A stretch of 64,000 nt of DNA from Pseudomonadota bacterium (GCA_023400405.1 JAEXFD010000044.1:62001-126000), one strand, 5' to 3'. Counted from the first letter of the stretch, positions 54,410 through 63,021 are shown. Made by a program: numbers and translations. Notes: generated from the sequence alone by a model not told the origin.

Positions 54410-55021
54410 TCAGCCGGCGAGCGCCACCGCACGCGCCACCACGGCTTCGAGCATCTCGGGGGTCAGCCGGCCGGTATTCTGATTGTAGCGCGAGCAGTGA
54501 TAGCTATCGATCAGCCATTGCCCCTTGGGCAGGCGGTGTTCGGCGCCATGGCCGAAGCGCAGCTTGGGCAGCTTGCCGCCCAGCGCCTTGACCGCCGATT
54601 GATGCGCGATCTGGCCGAGCGCGATCACCACCGGCTGAGTCAGCTCGGCAGTGAGGAAATCGCGACACGCATGGATCTCGGCAGGCTCGGGCCGGTTCTC
54701 CGGCGGCAGGCAGCGCACTGCATTGAGGATCAGCACGCCGCGCGGCACGCCGCCCTCGGCCAGGCCGAACTTTTCCAGCGTCGCGAACAGCAGGTCGCCC
54801 GAAGCGTCGCCGGTAAAGGCGCGGCCGGTACGATTGGCACCGAGCCGTCCGGGCGCGAGGCCGACGATCGCGATCCGCGCGCCGGGGTCGCCGTAGGACG
54901 GCACCGGCGCGTTCCACCAATCGGGCTGGGCGGTGCGCAGCTCGGCGCGCAGCGCGACGAGGCGCGGGCAGCGCGGGCAGTCGCGATCGGGCGGCGCGGG
55001 CAGGGGGCTTGGCGCAGGCAT
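54410..55021 (-). CDS. Family 5 uracil-DNA glycosylase (UDGb type)
   Basis: 203 residues from ATG 55021. Iron-sulfur cysteines C-x2-C near the N-terminus (DCPRCPRL), one in NAVRCLPPE and one in DSYHCSRYN; the motif IVGLAPGRLGANRTGRAFTGD, cut here at its catalytic Gly/Asn pattern, is that of UDG family 5, which lacks the usual catalytic Asp. The last motif YHCSRYNQNTG aligns with the HPS loop of other UDGs. It removes uracil or hypoxanthine from DNA. Start 55057 would overlap folK; 55021 is preferred. Confidence 0.88.
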   Translation of the reverse strand: MPAPSPLPAPPDRDCPRCPRLVALRAELRTAQPDWWNAPVPSYGDPGARIAIVGLAPGRLGANRTGRAFTGDASGDLLFATLEKFGLAEGGVPRGVLILNAVRCLPPENRPEPAEIHACRDFLTAELTQPVVIALGQIAHQSAVKALGGKLPKLRFGHGAEHRLPKGQWLIDSYHCSRYNQNTGRLTPEMLEAVVARAVALAG

Positions 55022-55044
55022 GGCGCCGCGATAGGCCCGCGGGC

Positions 55045-55542
55045 GTGGCGACGACAAGCTATGCCATTGCGATCGGATCGAACCGTCGCGGCCGCCACGG
55101 CGCGCCCGAAGCCGAAGTCGCGGCGGCGATCGCCGCGCTGGGCGGCGTCGTCACGATCTCGCGGATCCTGCGCACGGCGCCGCTCGGCCCTTCGCGTCGC
55201 CGCTATGCCAATGCAGTGGCGTTGATCGAAAGTGCAGAATCGCCGCCCACGCTGCTCCGCCGCCTGAAGGCAATCGAGCGCTGCTTCGGCCGCCGCAGCG
55301 GCCAGGATTGGGCCGCGCGGGTGATCGATCTCGACATCGTCCTCTGGTCGGGCGGGGCGTGGGGCGAGCCCGGTCTCACCGTGCCGCATGCGCTGTTCCG
55401 CACGCGCGACTTCGTCCTGCGCCCGCTCGCGCAAGTCGCCGCGAATTGGCGCGATCCGATCACCGGCCTCGCCGTGCGCCACCTCCTCGCCCGGTTGACC
55501 CGCCCGGCGCGCCCGCCTAGGGGCGGCAATGTGGGTCCGTAG
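55045..55542 (+). CDS. folK: 2-amino-4-hydroxy-6-hydroxymethyldihydropteridine pyrophosphokinase
   Basis: 165 residues from GTG 55045 (VATTSYAIAIGSNRRG). HPPK motifs: YAIAIGSNRRG at the start, YANAVALIES and RVIDLDIVLW with the metal-binding Asp pair, VPHALFRTRDFVLRPLA. It transfers pyrophosphate from ATP to the pterin in folate synthesis. The stop codon TAG (55540-55542) is positions 8-10 of the tRNA-Lys gene, so the last ten bases overlap the tRNA. Confidence 0.88.
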   Translation: MATTSYAIAIGSNRRGRHGAPEAEVAAAIAALGGVVTISRILRTAPLGPSRRRYANAVALIESAESPPTLLRRLKAIERCFGRRSGQDWAARVIDLDIVLWSGGAWGEPGLTVPHALFRTRDFVLRPLAQVAANWRDPITGLAVRHLLARLTRPARPPRGGNVGP

Positions 55543-55608
55543 CTCAGTCGGTAGAGCAAGCGACTTTTAATCGAGAGGTCCCGGGTTCGAATCCCGGCGG
55601 ACCCACCA
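55533..55608 (+). tRNA. tRNA-Lys (anticodon TTT)
   Basis: A complete 76-nt cloverleaf: acceptor GGGTCCG/CGGACCC, D arm GCTC/GAGC, T arm CCGGG TTCGAAT CCCGG, encoded A73 and CCA end. The anticodon loop is CTTTTAA. The top two pairs of the anticodon stem (A27-G43 and G28-A42) are purine mismatches. Its 5' end overlaps the end of folK. Confidence 0.97.
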
Positions 55609-55645
55609 CCGCAGTTCGCTCGGCGTTTCGGCCGGTCCCGCGCCG

Positions 55646-56443
55646 TTAGAGCGATTCGATTTGCGTTAGGCCGAAACGCGCCAGTGCCGGAACCAGTGCC
55701 TCGGTGCGCGGGGTGCGCGCCGTGAAGACCGCACGGCTGGGTCGCGGCGTTTCGGGCCAGTGCTGGTCGCGGGTGAGATACGCCACCCTCCGCGCGATGC
55801 CTGGCCCGCCATCGACGAACCGCACCGGGCGTGGCGCCGCGGCGCGCAGCTCGGTCTCGACCAGCGGAAAATGGGTGCAGGCGTTGACGATCACGTCGAG
55901 CCGATCGCCGGCCGGCTGGTCGAACAGGCCGGCCAGCACCGCCGCCAGCCGCGCCGGATCCGGCGGCGCTCCACCGAGTGCAGCCTCCGCGATCGTTACC
56001 AGCTCCGCCGAGCCGTGCCGAAGCACGATGCAATCGGCCGCAAAGCGGGCCGCGAGATCGTCGACATAGGGTTGCCGCACCGTCGCCTCGGTGCCCAGCA
56101 CCCCGATCACTCGGGTAACACTGAGCTCGGCCGCTGGTTTGATCGCGGGCACGGTGCCAACGATCGGCACGTCGAGCGCGGCGCGGACGTGCTGGAGCGC
56201 GATCGTCGAGGCGGTGTTGCACGCGATCACGATCAGCCGCGGATCGTAGCGCTCGGCAAGCCGGCCGAGCAGCGCCGGCACGCGGGCCGCAATTTCGCCC
56301 TCGCTGCGCGTGCCATAGGGGAAACCCGCCGAGTCCGCGACATAGACCAGGGGCGCCCGAGGCAGCAGCGCCGCAGTGGGTGCAAGCACGGACAAGCCGC
56401 CGACGCCGGAATCGAAGAACAGAATGGGGCGCGCATCGGTCAT
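55646..56443 (-). CDS. murI: Glutamate racemase
   Basis: 265 residues from ATG 56443. ILFFDSGVGGLSVL at the start, catalytic cysteines in IACNTAST (C75) and VNACTHFPL, and VYVADSAGFPYGTRS are standard MurI motifs. It makes D-glutamate for peptidoglycan. Convergent with tRNA-Lys and divergent from plsY. Confidence 0.94.
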   Translation of the reverse strand: MTDARPILFFDSGVGGLSVLAPTAALLPRAPLVYVADSAGFPYGTRSEGEIAARVPALLGRLAERYDPRLIVIACNTASTIALQHVRAALDVPIVGTVPAIKPAAELSVTRVIGVLGTEATVRQPYVDDLAARFAADCIVLRHGSAELVTIAEAALGGAPPDPARLAAVLAGLFDQPAGDRLDVIVNACTHFPLVETELRAAAPRPVRFVDGGPGIARRVAYLTRDQHWPETPRPSRAVFTARTPRTEALVPALARFGLTQIESL

Positions 56444-56556
56444 CGGCGCCGCATGGCGCTCTCGCGCCCCATGCGTCAACTCAATGCGGCAAGTTGCTGA
56501 TCGCGATCATTGCGCGGGCTCCCGCATCGATTATGTTGAAGGGCAAGGGGGAAGAT

Positions 56557-57168
56557 TTGCCGACCGACACTCCATGGCTGGCGCCAACCGTCGTCCTGCT
56601 GCTCGGCTATCTGCTGGGCTCGATCCCGTTCGGCGTGATCCTCACGCGGCTCGGCGGCGCCGGCGACCTGCGCCAGATCGGCTCGGGCAATATCGGCGCG
56701 ACCAACGTGCTGCGCACCGGGCGCAAGGGGCTGGCGGCGGCGACGCTGCTGCTCGATCTCGCCAAGGGCTCGGCGGCGGTGCTGCTCGCCAATCTGGCCT
56801 TCCCCGGCACGGGCGTGCTCGCCGCCCTCGCGGCGTTCATCGGCCATTGCTACCCGGTGTGGCTGCGCTTCCGGGGCGGCAAGGGCGTGGCGACACTGAT
56901 GGGGGTGGTCGTCGCGCTGCACTGGCCTTCGGGCCTCGTCTATGCCGCGGTCTGGCTGGGCCTGCTCGCGATCCTGCGGATATCCTCCCTCGCCGGCATG
57001 ACGGCGGCGATCAGCGCACCGGTCAGCGCCGCGTTCTTCGGGCGGATCGAATTGGTCCTGCCGTTGCTCGCTCTGACCATGATCGTCTTGTGGAAGCATC
57101 GCGAGAATATCGATCGGCTGCTCAACGGCACCGAACCCCGCATCGGCAGCCGCAAGCGCGATGGCTGA
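56557..57168 (+). CDS. plsY: Glycerol-3-phosphate acyltransferase PlsY
   Basis: 203 residues from TTG 56557, chosen because AGGGGGAAG lies directly upstream and the family starts close to WLAP...LGYLLGSIPFG; ATG 56533 would add eight residues and has no ribosome site. Five or six membrane helices with the signature loops GSGNIGATNVLR and RFRGGKGVAT, and HRENIDRLLNGTEPR at the end. It acylates glycerol-3-phosphate from acyl-phosphate at the inner membrane. Overlaps dprA by 8 bp. Confidence 0.93.
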   Translation: MPTDTPWLAPTVVLLLGYLLGSIPFGVILTRLGGAGDLRQIGSGNIGATNVLRTGRKGLAAATLLLDLAKGSAAVLLANLAFPGTGVLAALAAFIGHCYPVWLRFRGGKGVATLMGVVVALHWPSGLVYAAVWLGLLAILRISSLAGMTAAISAPVSAAFFGRIELVLPLLALTMIVLWKHRENIDRLLNGTEPRIGSRKRDG

Positions 57169-58240
57169 TCCGCGCGAGGCACGCCTCCGGCTGCTTCGCT
57201 CCGCCAAGATCGGACCCGTCAGCTATGCCCAGTTGATCGCGCGCTTCGGCAATGCCGAGGCGGCGCTCGATGCGCTGCCGATGCTCGCAGCGCGCGGTGG
57301 AGGGCGGGCACCGCGGATCGCGGATGCAGGATTGGTGCGGCGCGAGATCGCCCAGGTCGAGAAGCTCGGCGCGCGGTACCTGTTTCTTGGCGACGCCGAC
57401 TATCCGTCGCTGCTTGCCGAGATCGACACTGCCCCGCCGGCGCTGATCGTTCGCGGCAGCACCGCCCAGCTCGAACGACCGGTCGTGGCAATGGTCGGCG
57501 CACGCAACGCCTCCGCCGCTGCCTGTCGCTTCGCGCGCCAGCTCGCGCTGGGACTTGGCGAGGCCGACGTGACCGTCGTTTCGGGTCTTGCCCGCGGCAT
57601 CGACACGGCCGCGCATGTCGGCGCGCTGGCGACGGGCACCATCGGCGTGATCGCGAGCGGGATCGACATCGCCTTCCCGCCCGAAAATGCCGAGCTGCAG
57701 GAACGCGTCGCGCGCGAAGGCCTGCTGGTCGCCGAGCAGCCGCCGGGCACCGAGCCGCTCGCCCGCTTCTTCCCCTCCCGCAACCGGATCATCGCCGGGC
57801 TGGCGCTCGGCACGGTGGTGGTCGAGGCGGCGCCGCGCTCGGGCAGCCTGATCACTGCCCGCCTCGCAGCCGAAGCGGGCCGGGAAGTGATGGCCGTTCC
57901 CGGCTCGCCGCTCGATCCGCGCGCGCAGGGCTGCAACCTGCTGATCCGCGAGGGCGCGACGCTGGTCCAGAGCGTCGATGACATCCTGGAGGCCGTCCGC
58001 CCGATCGACCTGCGCGCGGTGCGCGAGCCCGGTAACGGCTATGCCGGCCCGGCGCCCGAGGATGCGAGCGATGCCGATCGCCGCGCCGTCACGGCGCTGC
58101 TCGGCCCGGTGCCGGTGCCGATCGACGAACTGATCCGCCAGGCCGGCCTCGCGCCCGCAGTGGTGCAGACCGTGCTGCTAGAGCTCGAACTTGCCGGCCG
58201 GCTCGATCGCCATGCCGGCGCGCGCGTCAGCCTGCGCTAG
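57161..58240 (+). CDS. dprA: DNA processing protein DprA
   Basis: 359 residues. A short N-terminal SAM-like part, then the Rossmann-like domain with VAMVGARNASAAACRFAR, VVSGLARGIDTAAH, PPENAELQERV and GSLITARLAAEAGREVMAVPG, and a C-terminal winged-helix domain (VPIDELIRQAGLAPAVVQTVL). DprA loads RecA on incoming single-stranded DNA in natural transformation. Coupled to plsY, the usual arrangement in sphingomonads as far as I recall. Its 3' end overlaps the convergent TMEM175-type gene by 14 bp. Confidence 0.94.
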   Translation: MADPREARLRLLRSAKIGPVSYAQLIARFGNAEAALDALPMLAARGGGRAPRIADAGLVRREIAQVEKLGARYLFLGDADYPSLLAEIDTAPPALIVRGSTAQLERPVVAMVGARNASAAACRFARQLALGLGEADVTVVSGLARGIDTAAHVGALATGTIGVIASGIDIAFPPENAELQERVAREGLLVAEQPPGTEPLARFFPSRNRIIAGLALGTVVVEAAPRSGSLITARLAAEAGREVMAVPGSPLDPRAQGCNLLIREGATLVQSVDDILEAVRPIDLRAVREPGNGYAGPAPEDASDADRRAVTALLGPVPVPIDELIRQAGLAPAVVQTVLLELELAGRLDRHAGARVSLR

Positions 58241-58853
58241 CGGCGGGCTTCACGGTTCGCTGAAGCGCCAGCGTGCCCAGGATCGGCCCCAGCACCAGCA
58301 CCGCCAGCACCAGGATCGGCGCGACATAGGCGCTCGCCGCTGCTGCGACGCCGATCAGGATCGGCAGCCACAGGCCATAGCGGATGCGCCGCACCACCAG
58401 CGTATCGTGGTCCTCGGCCAGGATTCCTGGCCGCACCGCCAGCCGCACGACATTGGCGTTGAGCGCGCCGAGCACGATCAGCCAGGCGGCGTAGAGGAAG
58501 GTCGCGGTGCGCAGATTGACATATTCGCTGAAGACCGCGGTCGGGAACGGCAAAAAGGCGATGCCGAGCAGCAGCAAGAGGTTTGCGAAGACCAGTCGAT
58601 CATCGGCCCGGGCGAGCTGGCCGAACAGGCGGTGATGGCCGAGCCAGAACCGGCCGATCACGAAGAAGCTCACGACGAAGCCGACATAATTGGGAATGAG
58701 CCCCAGCAGCGCCTCCTGCAGCGCCGCTTCGCTGGCGCCGTGGATCACCGGTGGGCGGATCTCGATCACCAGCAGTGTGATCGCGATCGCGAACACGGCG
58801 TCTGAAAAGAAGGTCAGCCGCTCCAGCAGCGTCGATTCACGGCTCATGCTCAT
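58227..58853 (-). CDS. TMEM175/DUF1211 family potassium channel-like protein
   Basis: 208 residues from ATG 58853 (58865 and 58847 are alternatives). Six membrane helices; the first is RLTFFSDAVFAIAITLLVIE, carrying the FSD motif that forms the gate of TMEM175-type channels. Bacterial members are tetrameric K+ leak channels. No other family fits as well. Convergent with dprA. Confidence 0.88.
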   Translation of the reverse strand: MSMSRESTLLERLTFFSDAVFAIAITLLVIEIRPPVIHGASEAALQEALLGLIPNYVGFVVSFFVIGRFWLGHHRLFGQLARADDRLVFANLLLLLGIAFLPFPTAVFSEYVNLRTATFLYAAWLIVLGALNANVVRLAVRPGILAEDHDTLVVRRIRYGLWLPILIGVAAAASAYVAPILVLAVLVLGPILGTLALQRTVKPAASAG

Positions 58854-58945
58854 GGGCCAAGCCATGCCCGCTCATCAGGGGGTCTGGCAAGTTTAGCCCC
58901 CGTTCCTACATGCCGGCGGCAACCTCGCTGCGAAGGAATCCCGCC

Positions 58946-59839
58946 ATGGCTGACGCTCCCGATCCCGCCGACAACCAGCCCGCCGGCTATGTCCCGCCCA
59001 AGGTATGGACCTGGGAGCCCGGCAATGGCGGCCAGTTCGCCAACATCAATCGCCCGGTTTCGGGCGCGACGCACGAGGCCGAGCTGCCGGTCGGCAAGCA
59101 CCCGCTCCAGCTCTATTCGCTCGGCACCCCCAACGGCCAGAAGGTCACGATCCTGCTCGAAGAGCTGCTCGCCGCCGGCCATGCAGGCGCCGAGTACGAT
59201 GCCTGGAAGATCGATATCCGCAAGGGCGATCAGTTCGGCAGCGGCTTCGTGCACATCAATCCCAATTCGAAGATCCCGGCGCTGGTCGATCGCTCGGTCG
59301 ATCCGGCGATCAGCATCTTCGAAAGCGGCGCGATCCTGATCTATCTCGCCGAGAAGTTCGGCGCCTTCCTCCCCACCGATCCGGCCAAGCGCGCCGCGAC
59401 GCTGAGCTGGCTGATGTGGCAGATGGGCTCGGCGCCCTTCCTCGGCGGCGGCTTCGGCCATTTCTTCACTTATGCGCCGTTCAAGATCCAGTACGCGATC
59501 GATCGCTATACGATGGAAGTGAAGCGCCAGCTCCACGTGCTCGATACGCATCTCGCGCGCAGCCGCTACATGGTCGGCGACGAATACACCATTGCCGACA
59601 TGGCGATCTGGCCCTGGTACGGCGCCGTCGCCCGCGGCGAAGCCTATGCCGGCGCCTCGGAGTTCCTCAACGCCGGCGAATATGTCTATTTCCGCCGCTG
59701 GGCCGACGAGGTCGCCGAGCGCGAGCCGGTGCAACGCGGGCGCCTGGTCAATCGCGGCCAGGGGCCCGAAGACCAGCGAGTCCCCGAACGCCACGACGCC
59801 GCCGACATCGACGTCGTTCGTGCCGGAATGCTGGCTTAG
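58946..59839 (+). CDS. yghU: Glutathione-dependent disulfide-bond oxidoreductase (YghU-like GST)
   Basis: 297 residues from ATG 58946, ribosome site AAGGAA. The Nu-class glutathione transferase pattern is clear: WTWEPGNGGQFANINRPV at the start, LYSLGTPNGQKVTILLEEL, NSKIPALVD, and FESGAILIYLAEKFG. YghU binds two glutathiones and reduces disulfides in vitro. Stands alone, followed by a 113-bp gap to a convergent small ORF. Confidence 0.92.
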   Translation: MADAPDPADNQPAGYVPPKVWTWEPGNGGQFANINRPVSGATHEAELPVGKHPLQLYSLGTPNGQKVTILLEELLAAGHAGAEYDAWKIDIRKGDQFGSGFVHINPNSKIPALVDRSVDPAISIFESGAILIYLAEKFGAFLPTDPAKRAATLSWLMWQMGSAPFLGGGFGHFFTYAPFKIQYAIDRYTMEVKRQLHVLDTHLARSRYMVGDEYTIADMAIWPWYGAVARGEAYAGASEFLNAGEYVYFRRWADEVAEREPVQRGRLVNRGQGPEDQRVPERHDAADIDVVRAGMLA

Positions 59840-59952
59840 TTTCGAGGGGGCGGGGCGTTCGCGACTCGCGGAGCGGGAAAACTTCGCTCAGTATCGGCGC
59901 GTGGCATTCTGGAGAGCGGCGATTGCGGATGCGGGCCGAAGCGCCGACCGCA

Positions 59953-60120
59953 TTATGCGTGAGCGGCAGTTCCGATCACATCGACTTCGCGCAACCGGGC
60001 GGCATAGCGATCGGCCAATTCAAGATGGACGCGGCGTGCCGTCGTGTCCTGGGTGCGCACAGCGTTCTCGCGCTCCTGGCGCTCTCGCTTGGCGAAATAA
60101 TCCAAGTCTTTGGCTGACAT
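59953..60120 (-). CDS. Small conserved-looking protein, function unknown
   Basis: 55 residues: it starts MSAKDLDYFAKRERQERENA, continues with RRVHLELADRYAARLREV and ends HA. ATG 60120 has GGAG nine bases upstream. The composition (charged helix, R-x-HLELA-x-RY motif) is that of a small protein type seen in many sphingomonads, often next to regulators. Function unknown. The 188 bp between it and hemA (60121-60308) hold only the shared promoter region. Confidence 0.65.
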   Translation of the reverse strand: MSAKDLDYFAKRERQERENAVRTQDTTARRVHLELADRYAARLREVDVIGTAAHA

Positions 60121-60308
60121 ATGTCATGCTCCGTTGCAAGCGGGGAGCACGCGAGGTCTCTCAGCCGCAAGCTCGCTTGGGTAGCCGAGTCGCCTGCGAT
60201 TACCGGGGCATAGCATGATTCGCCCCGCTACGTACCAACCCGGATCAACTTTTGCGCCGAAGCGAGCGATAAACGTGGAACTTTCTGGGAAATAGGGTTG
60301 CTCCGGGG

Positions 60309-61607
60309 ATGCAAAATACCGTCGAACGCTGGAAATCCGTGACGCTTGCAGCTACGGACGGCGCCATGCACAGCCCCGACAGCCCCGCGCCCGTCGATTA
60401 CTCCCGCGTCTTCTCCTCGGCGATCGACCGGCTTCACGCCGAAGGCCGCTACCGGGTGTTCATCGACATCCTGCGCAACAAGGGCATGTTCCCCAATGCG
60501 CGCTGCTTCGCCGGGCATAACGGGCCCAAGCCGATCACGGTGTGGTGCTCGAACGATTATCTCGCCATGGGCCAGCACCCCAAGGTGATCGCCGCGATGG
60601 AAGAGGCGCTGCACGATGTCGGCGCCGGATCGGGCGGCACCCGCAACATCGGCGGCAACACCCATTACCATATCGAGCTCGAGCATGAGCTGGCCGACCT
60701 GCACGGCAAGCAGGGCGCGCTGCTCTTCACCTCGGGCTATGTCTCGAACGAGGCGACGCTGTCGACGCTCGCCAAGGTGCTGCCGGGCTGCATCATCTAT
60801 TCGGACGAGCTGAACCACGCCTCGATGATCGCGGGCATCCGCAATTCGGGCTGCGAGAAGCGGGTGTGGCGCCACAATGATCTCGCCCATCTCGAGGAAC
60901 TGCTTGCCGCCGACGATCTCGCCGCGGCCAAGCTGATCGCGTTCGAGAGCGTCTATTCGATGGACGCCGACATCGCGCCGATCGCCGAGATCTGCGACCT
61001 GGCCGACAAGTATAACGCCCTCACCTATCTCGACGAGGTCCATGCCGTCGGCATGTACGGCCCGCGCGGCGGCGGCATTTCGGACCGCGAAGGCCTGGCC
61101 GATCGGCTGACGATCATCGAAGGCACGCTGGGCAAGGCGTTCGGCGTCATGGGCGGCTATATCGCGGCCGACCAGATGATCATCGACGTGATCCGCAGCT
61201 ATGCGCCGGGCTTCATCTTCACCACGTCGCTGTCGCCGGTGCTGGTCGCGGGCGCGCTGGCCAGCGTCAAGCACCTCAAGGGATCGAGCGTCGAGCGCGA
61301 GGGCCAGCAGGCCTCCGCGGGCAAGCTCAAGGCGCTGATGGCCGAGGCCGGACTGCCGGTGATGCCGTCGACCACGCATATCGTGCCGCTGATGGTCGGC
61401 GACCCGGTCAAGGCCAAGAAGATCAGCGACATCCTGCTCGCCGAATATGGCGTGTACGTCCAGCCGATCAATTACCCGACCGTGCCGCGCGGCACCGAGC
61501 GGCTGCGCTTCACGCCCGGCCCGAGCCATGACGAGGCGATGATGCGCGAGCTGGTGGACGCGCTGGTCGAGATCTGGGGCCGGCTGGAGCTCAGGCGCGC
61601 GGCCTGA
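60309..61607 (+). CDS. hemA: 5-aminolevulinate synthase
   Basis: 432 residues from ATG 60309; ATG 60366 (MHSPDSPAPVDYSRVF) would fit the family start better and cannot be excluded. PLP enzyme of the alpha-oxoamine synthase family that joins glycine and succinyl-CoA, the C4 route to heme. Family motifs: GRYRVFIDI, GAGSGGTRNIGGNTHYHIEL, YLDEVHAVGMYG and the PLP lysine in EGTLGKAFGVMGG (K276). Its substrate succinyl-CoA is made by the odhAB/lpdA complex encoded in the same window. The next gene starts in its stop codon. Confidence 0.96.
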   Translation: MQNTVERWKSVTLAATDGAMHSPDSPAPVDYSRVFSSAIDRLHAEGRYRVFIDILRNKGMFPNARCFAGHNGPKPITVWCSNDYLAMGQHPKVIAAMEEALHDVGAGSGGTRNIGGNTHYHIELEHELADLHGKQGALLFTSGYVSNEATLSTLAKVLPGCIIYSDELNHASMIAGIRNSGCEKRVWRHNDLAHLEELLAADDLAAAKLIAFESVYSMDADIAPIAEICDLADKYNALTYLDEVHAVGMYGPRGGGISDREGLADRLTIIEGTLGKAFGVMGGYIAADQMIIDVIRSYAPGFIFTTSLSPVLVAGALASVKHLKGSSVEREGQQASAGKLKALMAEAGLPVMPSTTHIVPLMVGDPVKAKKISDILLAEYGVYVQPINYPTVPRGTERLRFTPGPSHDEAMMRELVDALVEIWGRLELRRAA

Positions 61608-61960
61608 TGGGTTGGCCTGACCGCCATCCTCTTCTCTTGATCCTTTGGCCGGTTGCGCTCGCTTTGCTGTGGTTTCGGGATGGTTTCGACCTCGTCGCGG
61701 TTTGCGGTTTCGTCACCACTCTTGTTGCGACAGCCTTTCATAGGCAGATCGCGGATTTTGCTACGCTCGTCGTTCGCCACATCCCACCACGGTGGAGGCG
61801 CTATTCCGCGCTCCTCCTCGCATCGGCAGTTCTAGGGCTTGTTCTGTTCGGCATCGGCTCTCGGACGCTTGCTCTTGTCTTCTGGTTCGCAGTGACGATG
61901 CTCGGCTTGATTTGGGTCTGGTATTGGGAGCGGACGGAGCCGGTCCCACCCTCTGGCTAG
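61607..61960 (+). CDS. Small membrane protein, function unknown
   Basis: 117 residues, ATG overlapping the hemA stop codon by one base. Four hydrophobic segments (LLLILWPVALALLWF, LVAVCGFVTTLVATAF, YSALLLASAVLGLVLFGIG, ALVFWFAVTMLGLIWVWYW). No family recognised. Base composition is a little less GC-rich than hemA. Coupling to hemA may be accidental; convergent with the DUF4199 gene, 4 bp overlap. Confidence 0.6.
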   Translation: MGWPDRHPLLLILWPVALALLWFRDGFDLVAVCGFVTTLVATAFHRQIADFATLVVRHIPPRWRRYSALLLASAVLGLVLFGIGSRTLALVFWFAVTMLGLIWVWYWERTEPVPPSG

Positions 61961-62472
61961 GCCGCCTGCCGCGCCGGCAGGAAGCGGCTGTTGCAGAGCA
62001 GGGCGGCGGAGATGACGGAGACTGCCACCGCGACCGGGAAGATTTCCATGAAGGTCATCGGCAGGCGCGACAGCGGATCGCGGTAGCTCGCGCGCATCGC
62101 CTCGATTTCCGGGGTCATCCTGGCGAGCTCGTCGCCGCTAAGGCCGCGCAGCATTGCGCCGGTGAAGCTGTCGATGAAATGGCCGGGGCCGCCGATCATC
62201 TGCAGCACGACTTCCCAGGTCAGCGTGTAGAAGATGCCGGCGACGACGCTCATCGCCAGCCCCATGCCGAGCGCGGGCAGGAATCGGATCACGCCGCCCT
62301 GCGCCACGTCGCGCTGGCGCTTGATCGCGACGAAGACGGTCGTCAGTCCGATCAGCATGCTGACATAGCCGAACGCTTCCGAATGCTGCTTGAGCAGCAG
62401 CACGCCGACCGAGATTACGGCATTGGCGATCGCGCCGCCGAGCGCGCCGAAGATCAGGATGTTTCGCAGCAT
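61957..62472 (-). CDS. DUF4199 family membrane protein
   Basis: 171 residues from ATG 62472, strong ribosome site AAGGGGGAGAA. Four membrane helices with the family patterns NILIFGALGGAIANAVIS, YVSMLIGLTTVFVAIKRQRD and SYRDPLSRLPMTFMEIFPV. Function unknown. It follows the membrane-bound LuxR-type regulator on the same strand and is likely its regulated partner. Confidence 0.85.
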   Translation of the reverse strand: MLRNILIFGALGGAIANAVISVGVLLLKQHSEAFGYVSMLIGLTTVFVAIKRQRDVAQGGVIRFLPALGMGLAMSVVAGIFYTLTWEVVLQMIGGPGHFIDSFTGAMLRGLSGDELARMTPEIEAMRASYRDPLSRLPMTFMEIFPVAVAVSVISAALLCNSRFLPARQAA

Positions 62473-62596
62473 TTCATTCTCCCCCTTGGGTTCAGGTTGC
62501 GCGGAGCAAGGGGGCGAAGACAAGCCGCCGGGGCAATCGGCCGAAAGGATGATTTGCGTGAAATGGCACCGCCGCCTCCCCAAGAGGGAGGGCGCA

Positions 62597-63010
62597 CTAT
62601 CGCACGATGCCGAGTTCGCGGGCGCGGGCGACGGCGTCGCCGCGGCGCCTGGCGCCGAGCTTTTCGAGCAGGCGGGCGACATGGGTCTTCACGGTGCTGA
62701 GCGAGATGCCCAGCCGATTGGCGATCTCCTGGTTCGAGCGACCGGCGAGCAGTTCGCGCAGCACGTCGAGCTCGCGCGCGGAAATGCCGAGCGCCGCCAG
62801 CGCTTCAGGATTGCCGTCGAAGGGCTGCGGGCGGGGTGGGGCGAGGACCTTCGCGCCGAGCCAGGCGCCGAGGAGGAGGAAGCCCGCCGCGATGATGAAG
62901 ATGTAGAAGTCGCCGACATGGCTGCGGACCAGCCGCTGATAATCGAGCCATTCGAGCAGCAGCGTGCCGCCCGCGAGCAGCGCACCGTAAAGCACGATCC
63001 GCGGCAGCAT
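62597..63010 (-). CDS. Membrane-anchored LuxR-type HTH regulator
   Basis: 137 residues from ATG 63010. Two hydrophobic helices (LPRIVLYGALLAGGTLLLEW and DFYIFIIAAGFLLLGAWLGA) precede a C-terminal LuxR/GerE HTH: LSARELDVLRELLAGRSNQEIANRL-type helix and GISLSTVKTHVARLLEKLGA. No receiver domain, so it probably senses a membrane signal or partner directly. Followed 124 bp later by the DUF4199 gene; preceded 12 bp by btaB. Confidence 0.88.
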   Translation of the reverse strand: MLPRIVLYGALLAGGTLLLEWLDYQRLVRSHVGDFYIFIIAAGFLLLGAWLGAKVLAPPRPQPFDGNPEALAALGISARELDVLRELLAGRSNQEIANRLGISLSTVKTHVARLLEKLGARRRGDAVARARELGIVR

Positions 63011-63021
63011 CGTCGCCGTCT

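Noticed and set aside
55533..55608. tRNA-Lys as an integration site for an island
   Set aside because: No integrase or direct repeat of the tRNA 3' end was found nearby; murI follows at once.
60272..60295. GGAAC...GTT box upstream of hemA as an EcfG (general stress) promoter
   Set aside because: The spacing between GGAAC and the GTT element is about two bases too short and the -10 element is not CGTT.
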